Shown here in pieces: positions 1 to 8,016 of a stretch of 64,000 nt of DNA (position 1 is the first letter of the stretch; each line of letters starts with the position of its first letter). The DNA comes from Saposhnikovia divaricata (lineage: Eukaryota > Streptophyta > Magnoliopsida > Apiales > Apiaceae). A model generated the notes under the pieces. That model did not search any database and had not been told where the DNA came from. It worked only from the letters and a program-made list of their open reading frames with translations. Where the stretch lies: positions 196,444,216-196,508,215 of the forward strand of contig CM071594.1 in NCBI GenBank assembly GCA_036435485.1, read 5' to 3'. Position numbers and translations under genes: made by a program.

Positions 1-670
1 TTTGTAGTTTTCAATCATATCAAATGTTATGTTTATCGAAGTATTGATGCAATTGAGATGTATAAGTACATATATGTTTGTACCCCTTGAACTTAGATTG
101 AAATGTTTTCCTCGGACAACGACTCTAGCAATAGAGGTCGTAGCGGTCCGTATATACTATTGATCGGGGAGCGGTATATTATTATATCGTAATTAAATTG
201 CGAAAACCCGAAGGGTCATTCGGGGAGTATCGTATACTCAAGTAATTATTTTTATATCTTCGTAAATACTCGAAACCCTATCTTGGATTAAAAGTTTATT
301 TTATTAAATAATTATTTTATTAATTATTAATATTAAATCTTAAAATGTCATTTATTAATTATTGTTCATTATTTTAAAGACAAAGCTAATCCAAGATACC
401 TTTAGCACTTTCAAACTCGAACTCTTTCGAACTCAAAACATTTTCGAAAACCCCCGGTCAGGTTGTTTCTTGTGTGATTTCAAGAATCATCGGTCGGCTG
501 ATGTCGGACCTCAATTACTCAGTTTTCAATCAAAATCAAGTTTTTAAAAGAAAAAGAAAAAGGGACTCTGGCAGGTGTGGGAACCGTTGACGAACGATTC
601 CCGGGATGTGTAAGCGGCCGTGAGCCAGGCGGTCCATCAATTATTATTCCGGCCCAGGTGTTGCCGAAGG

Positions 671-752
671 ATGATTACGGATGTAGTTTTCATCGAGGGT
701 GATTACGGATGTAGTTTTCACCCGGGGATAGTTACGGATGTAGTTTCTATCC
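671..752 (+). repeat. Triplicated ~30-bp motif in the LTR
   Basis: Three near-identical units with the core GTTACGGATGTAGTTT or GATTACGGATGTAGTTTT stand in tandem. The same triplet is at 10577-10658 in the 3' LTR. It lies in the presumed U3, upstream of the candidate TATA box, so a role as a promoter or enhancer repeat is possible but unproven. Confidence 0.7.
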
Positions 753-1102
753 TTCTACCGGTAGAGAAGACCCGCGGATTATTGGACTTGGAGGTGGCGA
801 CTGATCATCGTCAATCCCTGTCAGGTTTTATGTTTTCTTTAAGTCCCATTCCTCCATTTTGGAAAAATGCTTTGACACTGCTTCTTAGGCTTTTGTGCCA
901 AGTTGCTGATAGTGTTCTATTTTGATGAGAAAGATGTTGACTCTGTGCAGTATCTAGAACTGCAAGTTTATTTTGAAAACAAGGGCACGTATTGTTGCAC
1001 CTTCAGAATTTATCAACAATGACAAGTGATTTTATATCTGATTGATACAAACGAGTTTAATAACTGCTAATCATATGAAATGTTATATTGCTTACCTTAT
1101 GC

Positions 1103-1110
1103 ATATATTA
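1103..1110 (+). promoter_or_regulatory. Candidate LTR TATA box
   Basis: ATATATTA within GCATATATTACTTGC. A start about 30 bp downstream would place the mRNA 5' end near 1135, so the short ORF at 1176 would lie close to the cap. TA-rich stretches elsewhere in the LTR make this assignment tentative. Confidence 0.4.
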
Positions 1111-1115
1111 CTTGC

Positions 1116-1132
1116 TGAGCTATAGTTGCTCA
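1116..1132 (+). promoter_or_regulatory. TGAGC...GCTCA inverted repeat of the LTR leader
   Basis: A 5-bp inverted repeat with a 7-nt spacer ends 43 nt before the short ORF start. Equivalent repeats at nearly the same distance occur in the other Tekay-family LTRs of this window (45013-45026; 60349-60364; 61116-61129 on the - strand). It could be an RNA hairpin or a core promoter element. Confidence 0.5.
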
Positions 1133-1175
1133 TTCTTGCTTGTTTTCAAATTTACAAACACAACAGCTAAGCGAA

Positions 1176-1379
1176 ATGGCAAGACCCAGACAGTCTGCCC
1201 GAAAGCAGGTGAGTAGACCCGAGGCAGCAGTTGAGATTCCACCGGTAGGCCCCATTAGCTGGATTGGTTGGCAACTTTTGTTAGTTCGTTTTATATATCA
1301 GTATGACCTGTGCAAGGCAGTGTACCGTAACAAACTTTCAAGCCGCCAACTTCGCTTCTTATCGAAGTGTTGCTGGTAG
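1176..1379 (+). CDS. Short ORF in LTR leader with histone H3 tail-like N-terminus
   Basis: Sixty-seven codons from the ATG at 1176, chosen over the upstream in-frame ATG at 1140 because of its G at -3 and +4 and its match to related LTRs. The first residues read MARPRQSARK and compare with the H3 tail ARTKQTARKS: Arg2, Gln5, Ala7, Arg8 and Lys9 are kept, Lys4 is Arg and Thr6 is Ser. Codon 11 ends at 1208 in CAG followed by GTGAGT, a consensus splice donor, so residues after 11 may be intronic. The copy in the 3' LTR stays open to the same stop and has Thr6. Related short ORFs with H3-like starts occur at 45070 and at 61075 (- strand). Whether it is translated is unknown. The similarity rests on about ten residues. 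Confidence 0.45.
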   Translation: MARPRQSARKQVSRPEAAVEIPPVGPISWIGWQLLLVRFIYQYDLCKAVYRNKLSSRQLRFLSKCCW

Positions 1380-1833
1380 CATAAACACTATTTAATTCGG
1401 TCTGTAATAACTCTGAAACTTTTATTTCCGCTTAATCAATTGTGTGACGTTTCTGAGACTCTAACCTGTGTGTGTGTGTGGTGTGAGTTTATTGTGGGGT
1501 CGATGGCTATTTTATATATTATGTGCAAGAACAAGTATGTTATTAATGGAAAATGGACTGTGAGCGCCTAGATCTTCGACCACGGATCTGGGGGCGTCAC
1601 AGAAATGGTATCAGAGCGAGGTTACAGTTCTCAGAAATGATAGTAATTTAAGAAAGCAACCCTAATAATAATAACAATAATAATAACCCTAATAACAACC
1701 CTAATAATACTTAGAACTCTCATCGAGTTTGTAGTCGGGTTATCGGATATAGCCCTGACTTTAAGGCACGTGAGGGAACTACTCCTTAAAACTTTCTTTA
1801 TGGTTAGTGACCAACCTTATTTCCCTTGTGTAG
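1209..1833 (+). other. Candidate intron joining the LTR short ORF to the extra ORF
   Basis: The donor is CAG|GTGAGT at 1206-1214. The acceptor is a pyrimidine-rich stretch ending TTGTGTAG at 1826-1833, with a possible branch motif TTAGTGAC at 1804-1811. The donor falls after a complete codon (phase 0) and the acceptor is followed at once by ATG of the 1834 ORF, so the two reading frames would be continuous. The intron would contain the LTR end and primer site, so the product would be a subgenomic mRNA. The prediction comes from sequence only. Confidence 0.4.
1606..1622 (+). other. Primer binding site (tRNA-Met)
   Basis: TGGTATCAGAGCGAGG begins 4 nt after the LTR end. TGGTATCAGAGC is the usual plant retrotransposon site complementary to the 3' end of initiator tRNA-Met, where minus-strand cDNA starts. 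Confidence 0.9.
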
Positions 1834-2568
1834 ATGGAGGAGATACCAGACCCTGAGGCTTTCGAGAGAGAGCATGATGAGGCACTGATGCGAGATATCG
1901 AGGGTCCTGAGGAGGATATGGGTGCTGACTCTGAGCTTGGCCCCTGGATTACGCTGATAGGAGATACTGATGATGAGGATCCCGTTGAGGAGCCCTTTGA
2001 GCCTGAGCCTGAGCCAGAGCCTGTTAACCTATCTCCTGTAGCTACTGATGAGGAGAGTGTGAGATCCGGTGAGGACCGTGTTGTGTCACCCCCACCTTCT
2101 CCGCAGTCATCGAGCCCTGTTTCATCGGACGGTGACTCCGAGGATGATACTTCTGGCGAGGAGGAGCTTGACCCTACCCCTGCTCCTGCTCCTGCTACTG
2201 CACCTGCTCCTGTTCCTGTCATACCACCCCCGCCGATGGACCTACCCCCAGTGTCGGGTACTAAGCACGCTTACGTGGTGCAGTTCCTGACCCGAGACTT
2301 ACTTTCTGCAGAGGCCCGACTTAACGAGGCGAGGCGGGCACTAGTGGAGGAGCGCGAGGCACGCTTGAGGATCCAGGCTGAGATGAGGACTGCTGTTGCT
2401 AGGAGGACTAGGGCTCGACTCCATAGGATTGAGAGGAGGAGTCGCGAGAGGATTCTTGGTTTAGGGATCCGCGGGGGCGGAGTGATCCAGGCTAGGGATG
2501 CCAGGCGTGTTGTGCGTCGTGCATTTTCCCGAGTGAGGACCTTGCTCCGTCGCGGTGCGGCCCCATGA
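1834..2568 (+). CDS. Extra ORF between primer site and gag (acidic, Pro-rich, Arg-rich C-end)
   Basis: An open frame of 244 codons, not part of canonical gag-pol. Residues 1-115 are strongly acidic, with an EP repeat near 56-63 and Ser/Pro-rich stretches. Residues 114-134 are Pro/Ala-rich. Residues 145-185 look like an amphipathic coiled coil (Glu/Ala/Arg/Leu-rich). Residues 186-244 are very Arg-rich and could bind nucleic acid. I recognise no named domain. The frame has no stop although gag in the same copy has several. An acceptor-like sequence ends directly before the ATG, suggesting expression from a spliced RNA. Extra ORFs are known in other plant LTR elements, for example upstream of gag in Ogre. 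The function is unknown. Confidence 0.7.
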   Translation: MEEIPDPEAFEREHDEALMRDIEGPEEDMGADSELGPWITLIGDTDDEDPVEEPFEPEPEPEPVNLSPVATDEESVRSGEDRVVSPPPSPQSSSPVSSDGDSEDDTSGEEELDPTPAPAPATAPAPVPVIPPPPMDLPPVSGTKHAYVVQFLTRDLLSAEARLNEARRALVEEREARLRIQAEMRTAVARRTRARLHRIERRSRERILGLGIRGGGVIQARDARRVVRRAFSRVRTLLRRGAAP

Positions 2569-3294
2569 TGTGTTACGGATAGCTCAGTCCCCTAGGTTCA
2601 GATGACATTAGTGTGTCAATTTTGCGGGATAGTTGACTTGTGGAGTGGTATCCTTTCTGACCAGTGGATGAGTAGACTGACCTACAGATATGTAGATGTG
2701 ACTTCGGGTAGTATGTACGGATGTAGCTCTACTTTTGTGTAGCCCTGACTATTCAGCTGATGTACTTGTTATTGTTCCACTTTTGCTAGACTTTGACATC
2801 GGAACTATGTATTTGGCTCTAACATCCAAACTTTGTGATAACCCTTGTACCGTACTTATTTAGTTTCAGTTTCCTTGATATTGTCTCAACTGCTTTACTT
2901 TCCGATGCCATGCTTTACCGTTTTGATATACAACTGTGAATATATACAATTGCTACAAACCACAAATACAACCATGCTGTTTCAAATTTACGATATGCGA
3001 TTTCAAATTGTTCTCTACAATTTCCAAAAATGTTCCTACAATTTTTTTTTAAATAAATTTTTCACAAAAAAAAAAATATTTTTTTGAGGTTTGAAATCTT
3101 GAAAACTCTTGCGAATGTTTTCGCATCCCATAGAGATTTTCCAAAAATGTTTTGACAATTTATCTCCAGCATCGGGTTATTAAAACTTTTGCAACTTCCA
3201 CCCTTATGAGGAGGAACGATACGTTCCTAACCCGTGTAAACGCTGTCAGGTAATTAGAAAACCCTAACCCATTTCTTGTTTCATTATCAGAATC
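2569..3294 (+). other. Untranslated leader before gag
   Basis: No coding frame. It holds A/T-rich and homopolymer tracts around 3040-3085. It ends in a good splice acceptor (TTTCTTGTTTCATTATCAG, AG at 3289-3290) just before the gag ATG at 3295, so gag may also be reached by splicing. Joined to the 1208 donor this acceptor would not be in the gag frame. Confidence 0.5.
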
Positions 3295-4926
3295 ATGCCA
3301 CCCAGAAGAATGAACACTCGAGCTCACCCGGTCAGTTCTGAAGGCCAGGGTAGCCACCATGGGACCGGAGGCCACTAGAACCATGAAGGGGAGAATGTCA
3401 ACCTGAGTGAGAATGAGGGCAGCGCTCATAACTTGTTTGATGACTCTGAGTATGACGAAGAGGAAGCTGGTGTTGACACCCGAGAGGTAGAACATCCTAG
3501 GGGAGGCCCTATGGAGCAGTTCATGGAACTACTTAGGCAGAACTTGGACCGTCCCCCGGTTCAGCAACCACCCAGCAATGCTAATGCAAATGCTTTCCGG
3601 AACTTCAAATCCCTGAAACCCCCAGAATTTAAAGAAACTGCCGATCCGGTCGAGGCAAGAGCCTGGCTGAAGGAAATGGAAAAATCTTTCGAGATACTAG
3701 GTGTCACTGAGGAGCAGAAAACTGTTTTCGCCACTTACCTTCTGAAGGGTGAGGCAAACTATTGGTGGGAAGCTAAGAAGAATTTGGAAGGAAGAGGTGT
3801 GGTGACCTGGGAGAGGTTTAGAGAGCTGTTCTTGGAGAAGTACTTCCCTAGGTTCATGGAGACGCAAATGGAGCTGAAGTTTTTGGAACAGAAGCAAGGT
3901 AACATGACGGTGGCCGAGTATGAGGCCAAATTTACTGAGTTGTCGAGGTTTATGTCGGAATATGTGAACTCTGAGGCAAAGAGGGCCCGAAGGTTTCAAT
4001 TAGGGCTAAAGCAATGGATTCAGAATCGTGTGGCGGTTCTTGAGCTGACAGACTATGCCACCCTAGTACAGAAAGCATCAATTGTTGAGGCTGGAAGTGA
4101 ACAGATGCAGAAGGAGAGGGAAGGAAAGAAGAGGAAGTTTGATGGTCGAAAGGGAAACTCTGCTGGCGGGAGCTTTCCGAGCAAATTTAAGCGAGGAACG
4201 ATGTCCCAACCCAGCTGAAAATTTGGAACCAAGAGAGCTGAAAGTTGGAGTGTGGGCCAGAGCGGCCGATCACAGGGATCGTCTTACTCTACCCCATCCC
4301 GAGCCCTACCCCCAGAATGCACTAAATGTGGAAGAAAACATGCGGGCATGTGTAACCTACAGGATGTGAAGTGCTTTAAGTGCGGGCTGACTGGACATTA
4401 TGCTAACGCCTGTCGAGGAACTAGTAACAACACCAGTGCCGGAGGTAATTGCTTCAAGTGTGGGAAACCAGGGCACCGAATGAGGGAATGTCTGTCCTCT
4501 GGGCCAGCTGCATCAAGAGTGAGTGGAACTGCTTCTAACAAGGCCCCTACTGCAAGAACTTTTAACATGACGGTGCAGGATGCCGTGAGGAACACGGATG
4601 TGATTGCAGGTACCCTACTACTCAACTCAGTTAAGGCAAATATTTTATTTGATTCGAGAGCTACCAAGTCTTTCATATCTCTAGATTTTGTATGTCAGTT
4701 AGGCCTTAAGACTGAACCATTGAAAGACAGACTGCAAGTAGAGATAGCTAATCATGAAATTATTCCTGTTAACCAAGTATGTCCAGGTTGTGCCCTAGAA
4801 ATAGAAGGGCGACACTTTCGGGTAGACTTAATACCTTTTAAATTAGGGTAGTTTGACGTAATAGTAGGTATGGATTAGTTAACAACCCACGGAGCCCAGA
4901 TTGATTGTGTAAAGAAGAAAGTAAAT
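3295..4926 (+). pseudogene. gag: gag-protease of the Tekay-like element, interrupted by stops
   Basis: One frame from the ATG at 3295 continues into pol at 4927, but in-frame stops sit at 3376-3378 (TAG), 4216-4218 (TGA), 4849-4851 (TAG) and 4876-4878 (TAG). Seen: a retrotransposon gag (capsid) domain around 3650-3990; basic stretches; a CTKCGRKHAGMC motif at about 4318; CCHC zinc knuckles CFKCGLTGHYANAC near 4372 and CFKCGKPGHRMREC near 4450; and an aspartic protease motif at 4651-4662 reading DSRA where the family has DSGA. Gag packages the RNA and the protease matures the particle. All four stops and the protease change are compatible with C-to-T (or G-to-A) transitions, as expected for methylated, silenced DNA. 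The frame is otherwise well kept, so decay is recent. Confidence 0.9.
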
Positions 4927-7900
4927 TTGAAACTGCCAGGGGACGAGGAAGTAGTGTTTAGTGGAAAACGACAAAACCAAAAGTTCCTGACTATGATTCA
5001 AGCTAAGAAGCTGTTACGTAAAGGATGCGAAGCCTATTTAGCCTATGTGAAGGATACCAAGAAGGAGGCACCAAACCTACAGGAAATCCCTGTCGTTAAT
5101 GAGTTAGCGGACATATTTCCGGATGATCTTCCAGGACTACCACCTGATAGAGACATCGAGTTCGCTATAGACTTAGTTCCGGGTACGGCCCCAATTTCGA
5201 AAGCCCCATATCGGCTAGCCCCAGTGGAGATGAAAGAGATAGCCACTCAGTTACAAGAGTTGTTGGATAAAGGGATGATAAGACCTAGTGTGTCACCGTG
5301 GGGAGCCCCGGTGTTATTCGTGAAAAAGAAGGATGGTAGTATGAGGTTATGTATAGACTACAGTGAGTTGAACAAGGTGACTATAAAGAATAAATATCCC
5401 TTGCCCAGGATAGATGACCTGTTTGATCAATTAAAGGATGCAGTTTATTTTTCTAAAATTGATTTGAGGACCGGGTATCACCAGTTAAAGATTAAACCAG
5501 AAGATATACCAAAGACGGCCTTTCGCACCCGGTACGGACACTATGAGTTCCTAGTGATGTCATTTGGGTTAACGAATGCCCCTGCAGCTTTCATGGACTT
5601 AATGAGTCGAGTCTTCAAGAAGTACTTGGACAAGTATGTTATAGTCTTCATCGATGACATCTTGATTTATTCCAAGATGAAGGAGGAACATGCAGAGCAC
5701 TTGAGGATTGTATTGGGAGCATTGAGAGAAGAAAAGTTGTACGCTAAGTTCTCGAAGTGTGAATTTTGGTTGAAGGAAGTTCAGTTTTTGGGGCATGTGA
5801 TTAGCGAACAAGGCATTCTAGTGGACCCAGCCAAAATAGAGGCTGTATCAAATTGGGAGAGACCAACCACTCCGACAGAGGTGAGAAGTTTTATAGGATT
5901 GGCTGGCTACTATAGAAGGTTTATCCAAGACTTTGCCAAGATAGCAGCCCCTTTTACCCGACTAACTCGCAAGACCGAGAAGTTTGTTTGGACTAAAAAA
6001 TGCGAAGAGAGCTTCCAAGAGTTGAAAAAGAGGTTGGTGACAGCACCAGTACTAGCCCTACCTGATGATAAGGGAGATTTTGTGATTTATAGCGACGCGT
6101 CCCATAAAGGTTTAGGGTGTGTGCTTATGCAGCACGGTAAAGTGATTGCTTATGCGTCCAGACAACTTAAGGAATACGAGATAAGATATCCCACCCATGA
6201 TTTGGAATTAGCAGCGATAGTTTTCACTTTGAAGATCTGGAGACATTATCTTTACGGAGAAAAGTGTGAAATCTACACGGATCACAAGAGCTTAAAGTAC
6301 ATATTCACTCAGAAAGAGTTAAACATGAGGCAGAGGAGATGGCTAGAGCTAATCAAAGATTATGATTGTGAGATTCATTATCACCCAGGGAAGGCCAACG
6401 TGGTGGCCGATGCACTTAGCCGAAAGGAGAGACTCAAGATGATAACGTCAGTGGACGAGTTGATCAAGGATTTTGAGAAACTGGAGATTGAAGTGAGGTT
6501 ACCAGGAACTGGACAAGAGAGTCTAAGGGAGATAAGAGTCCAACCACCGCTATTGGAAAAGATTAAGTTATGCCAGGAAAAGAAGATAGAAGAAGAAAAG
6601 AATTCGATGGGGAAAACTTTGACTGGCGAGGAAATTAAGTGTGAAAAGGACGGGAATGGAGTTATGAGGTACGCATCTAGGATATGGATCCCGAACGTTC
6701 AGGAATTAAAAGACGAGATTTTGCAAGAGGCTCATAGTTCAAGGTACTCAATTCACCCTGGAGGCACTAAGATGTATAGAGATCTGAGAGAATACTATTG
6801 GTGGCCAAATATGAAGAAGGACGTGGCAGAATGGGTAAGTAAATGCTTGACATGTCAAAGAGTAAAGGCCGAACACCAGAGGCCCAGTGGATTGTTGCAA
6901 CCCTTAGAGATACCCGAGTGGAAGTGGGAGCATATTGCGATGGACTTTGTGGTCGGACTACCAAGGACCAAGACTAATCATGACGCCATTTGGGTAATCA
7001 TCGATAGATTGACCAAGTCAGCACATTTTCTTCCAATCAACGAGAGATACACTGTCGACAAGCTGGCAGATATTTACTTAAAGGAAATTGTGGTTAGGCA
7101 TGGGGTTCCTGTAAGCATTGTATCAGATAGAGACCCAAGATTCAACTCCAGGTTCTGGAGAAGTTTTCAGGATTGTGTGGGGACCAAGTTAAACATGAGT
7201 ACTGCATACCACCCCCAATCAGACGGGCAGAGTGAGAGAACCATCCAGACCATCGAGGACATGTTGAGAGTATGTGCCATAGATTTCAAGGGAAGTTGGG
7301 ATGACCACTTGCCGTTGATCGAATTTTCCTACAACAACAATTACCATGCAAGTTTAGGAATGCCCCCATATAAAGCTTTATACGGACGAAGATGTCGGTC
7401 TCCCTTGTGTTGGGAAGAAGTTGGAGAGCGGAAGATTTTAGGGCCTGAACTGGTCCAACAGACAAGAGAAACTATCGAACTCATAAGAGGACGGCTGGTA
7501 GCGGCCCAAGACAGACAGAAGAAGTATGCGGACCAGACCCGCAAGGACAAAGAATATGAGGTAGGAGAGTTTGTGATGTTAAAGGTATCACCGTGGAAGG
7601 GATTGATGAGATTTGGTAAGAAGGGGAAGCTAAGCCCAAGGTTTATTGGACCTTTTGAGATCTTGAGACGAGTTGGAAAGTTGGCCTATGAATTGGCTTT
7701 ACCCCCAAGCTTGCAGCAAGTACATAATGTGTTCCATGTGTCCATGCTACGACCCTACCATACCGACTTCCGACACGTGATAGAACATGATCAAGTGGAT
7801 CTGCAGCCAGACTTAACCTATGTGGAGCAACCCGTAGAAATCATGGATAGAAAAGAACAGGTGCTGAGGAACAAGGTTGTCAAACTAGTGAGAGTTTTGT

Positions 7901-7983
7901 GGAGGAACCAGAATGTCGAAGAATCAACATGGGAACTAGAGAGCACGATGCGTGAAAAGCACCCCCAACTGTTTTCAACCTGA
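4927..7983 (+). CDS. pol: pol: reverse transcriptase, RNase H, integrase, chromodomain-like end
   Basis: An open stretch of 1018 codons in the same frame as gag. The RT domain covers about residues 115-290, with the catalytic motif FIDD at 241-244 (the usual xxDD). The RNase H region at about 385-470 has YSDAS (Asp near 390) and YTDHKSL near 450. Integrase begins with an HHCC zinc finger at about 603-648, then the DDE core: Asp near 673 (MDF), Asp near 735 (SDRDPRF) and Glu at 770 (GQSERTIQ). The last 40 residues (VKLVRVLWRNQNVEESTWE and on to about 1016) match the reduced chromodomain type of plant Tekay chromoviruses, which targets integration to chromatin. No stop or frameshift is visible. 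The first ATG at 4927 is not a real start: the product would come from a gag-pol polyprotein that is blocked here by the upstream stops. Confidence 0.93.
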   Translation: MKLPGDEEVVFSGKRQNQKFLTMIQAKKLLRKGCEAYLAYVKDTKKEAPNLQEIPVVNELADIFPDDLPGLPPDRDIEFAIDLVPGTAPISKAPYRLAPVEMKEIATQLQELLDKGMIRPSVSPWGAPVLFVKKKDGSMRLCIDYSELNKVTIKNKYPLPRIDDLFDQLKDAVYFSKIDLRTGYHQLKIKPEDIPKTAFRTRYGHYEFLVMSFGLTNAPAAFMDLMSRVFKKYLDKYVIVFIDDILIYSKMKEEHAEHLRIVLGALREEKLYAKFSKCEFWLKEVQFLGHVISEQGILVDPAKIEAVSNWERPTTPTEVRSFIGLAGYYRRFIQDFAKIAAPFTRLTRKTEKFVWTKKCEESFQELKKRLVTAPVLALPDDKGDFVIYSDASHKGLGCVLMQHGKVIAYASRQLKEYEIRYPTHDLELAAIVFTLKIWRHYLYGEKCEIYTDHKSLKYIFTQKELNMRQRRWLELIKDYDCEIHYHPGKANVVADALSRKERLKMITSVDELIKDFEKLEIEVRLPGTGQESLREIRVQPPLLEKIKLCQEKKIEEEKNSMGKTLTGEEIKCEKDGNGVMRYASRIWIPNVQELKDEILQEAHSSRYSIHPGGTKMYRDLREYYWWPNMKKDVAEWVSKCLTCQRVKAEHQRPSGLLQPLEIPEWKWEHIAMDFVVGLPRTKTNHDAIWVIIDRLTKSAHFLPINERYTVDKLADIYLKEIVVRHGVPVSIVSDRDPRFNSRFWRSFQDCVGTKLNMSTAYHPQSDGQSERTIQTIEDMLRVCAIDFKGSWDDHLPLIEFSYNNNYHASLGMPPYKALYGRRCRSPLCWEEVGERKILGPELVQQTRETIELIRGRLVAAQDRQKKYADQTRKDKEYEVGEFVMLKVSPWKGLMRFGKKGKLSPRFIGPFEILRRVGKLAYELALPPSLQQVHNVFHVSMLRPYHTDFRHVIEHDQVDLQPDLTYVEQPVEIMDRKEQVLRNKVVKLVRVLWRNQNVEESTWELESTMREKHPQLFST

Positions 7984-8000
7984 TTCCGGGACGGAATCCT

Positions 8001-8016
8001 TTTAAGGAGGGGAGGC
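8001..8016 (+). other. Polypurine tract
   Basis: TTTAAGGAGGGGAGGC lies directly before the 3' LTR start (TGCAAGAACC at 8017). It is the plus-strand primer for reverse transcription. Confidence 0.85.

Larger units (their letters stand above)
1..1601 (+). repeat. 5' LTR of the Tekay-like element (left-truncated by window)
   Basis: Positions 1-1601 match 9907-11511 almost base for base. The end is CA at 1600-1601, directly followed by the primer binding site. By comparison with the 3' copy, about 1.9 kb of this LTR lies left of the window. It contains a candidate TATA box, a TGAGC...GCTCA inverted repeat and a short ORF. Confidence 0.95.

Noticed and set aside
620..925. 101-codon frame in the LTR (also at 10526)
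   Set aside because: It overlaps non-coding triplicated motifs in the presumed U3, has no domain, and exists in both LTRs only because they are copies.
1779..2222. Ser/Gly-rich frame of 147 codons on the - strand
   Set aside because: It is the mirror of the acidic, Pro/Ser-rich repeats of the extra ORF on the + strand and has no independent support.
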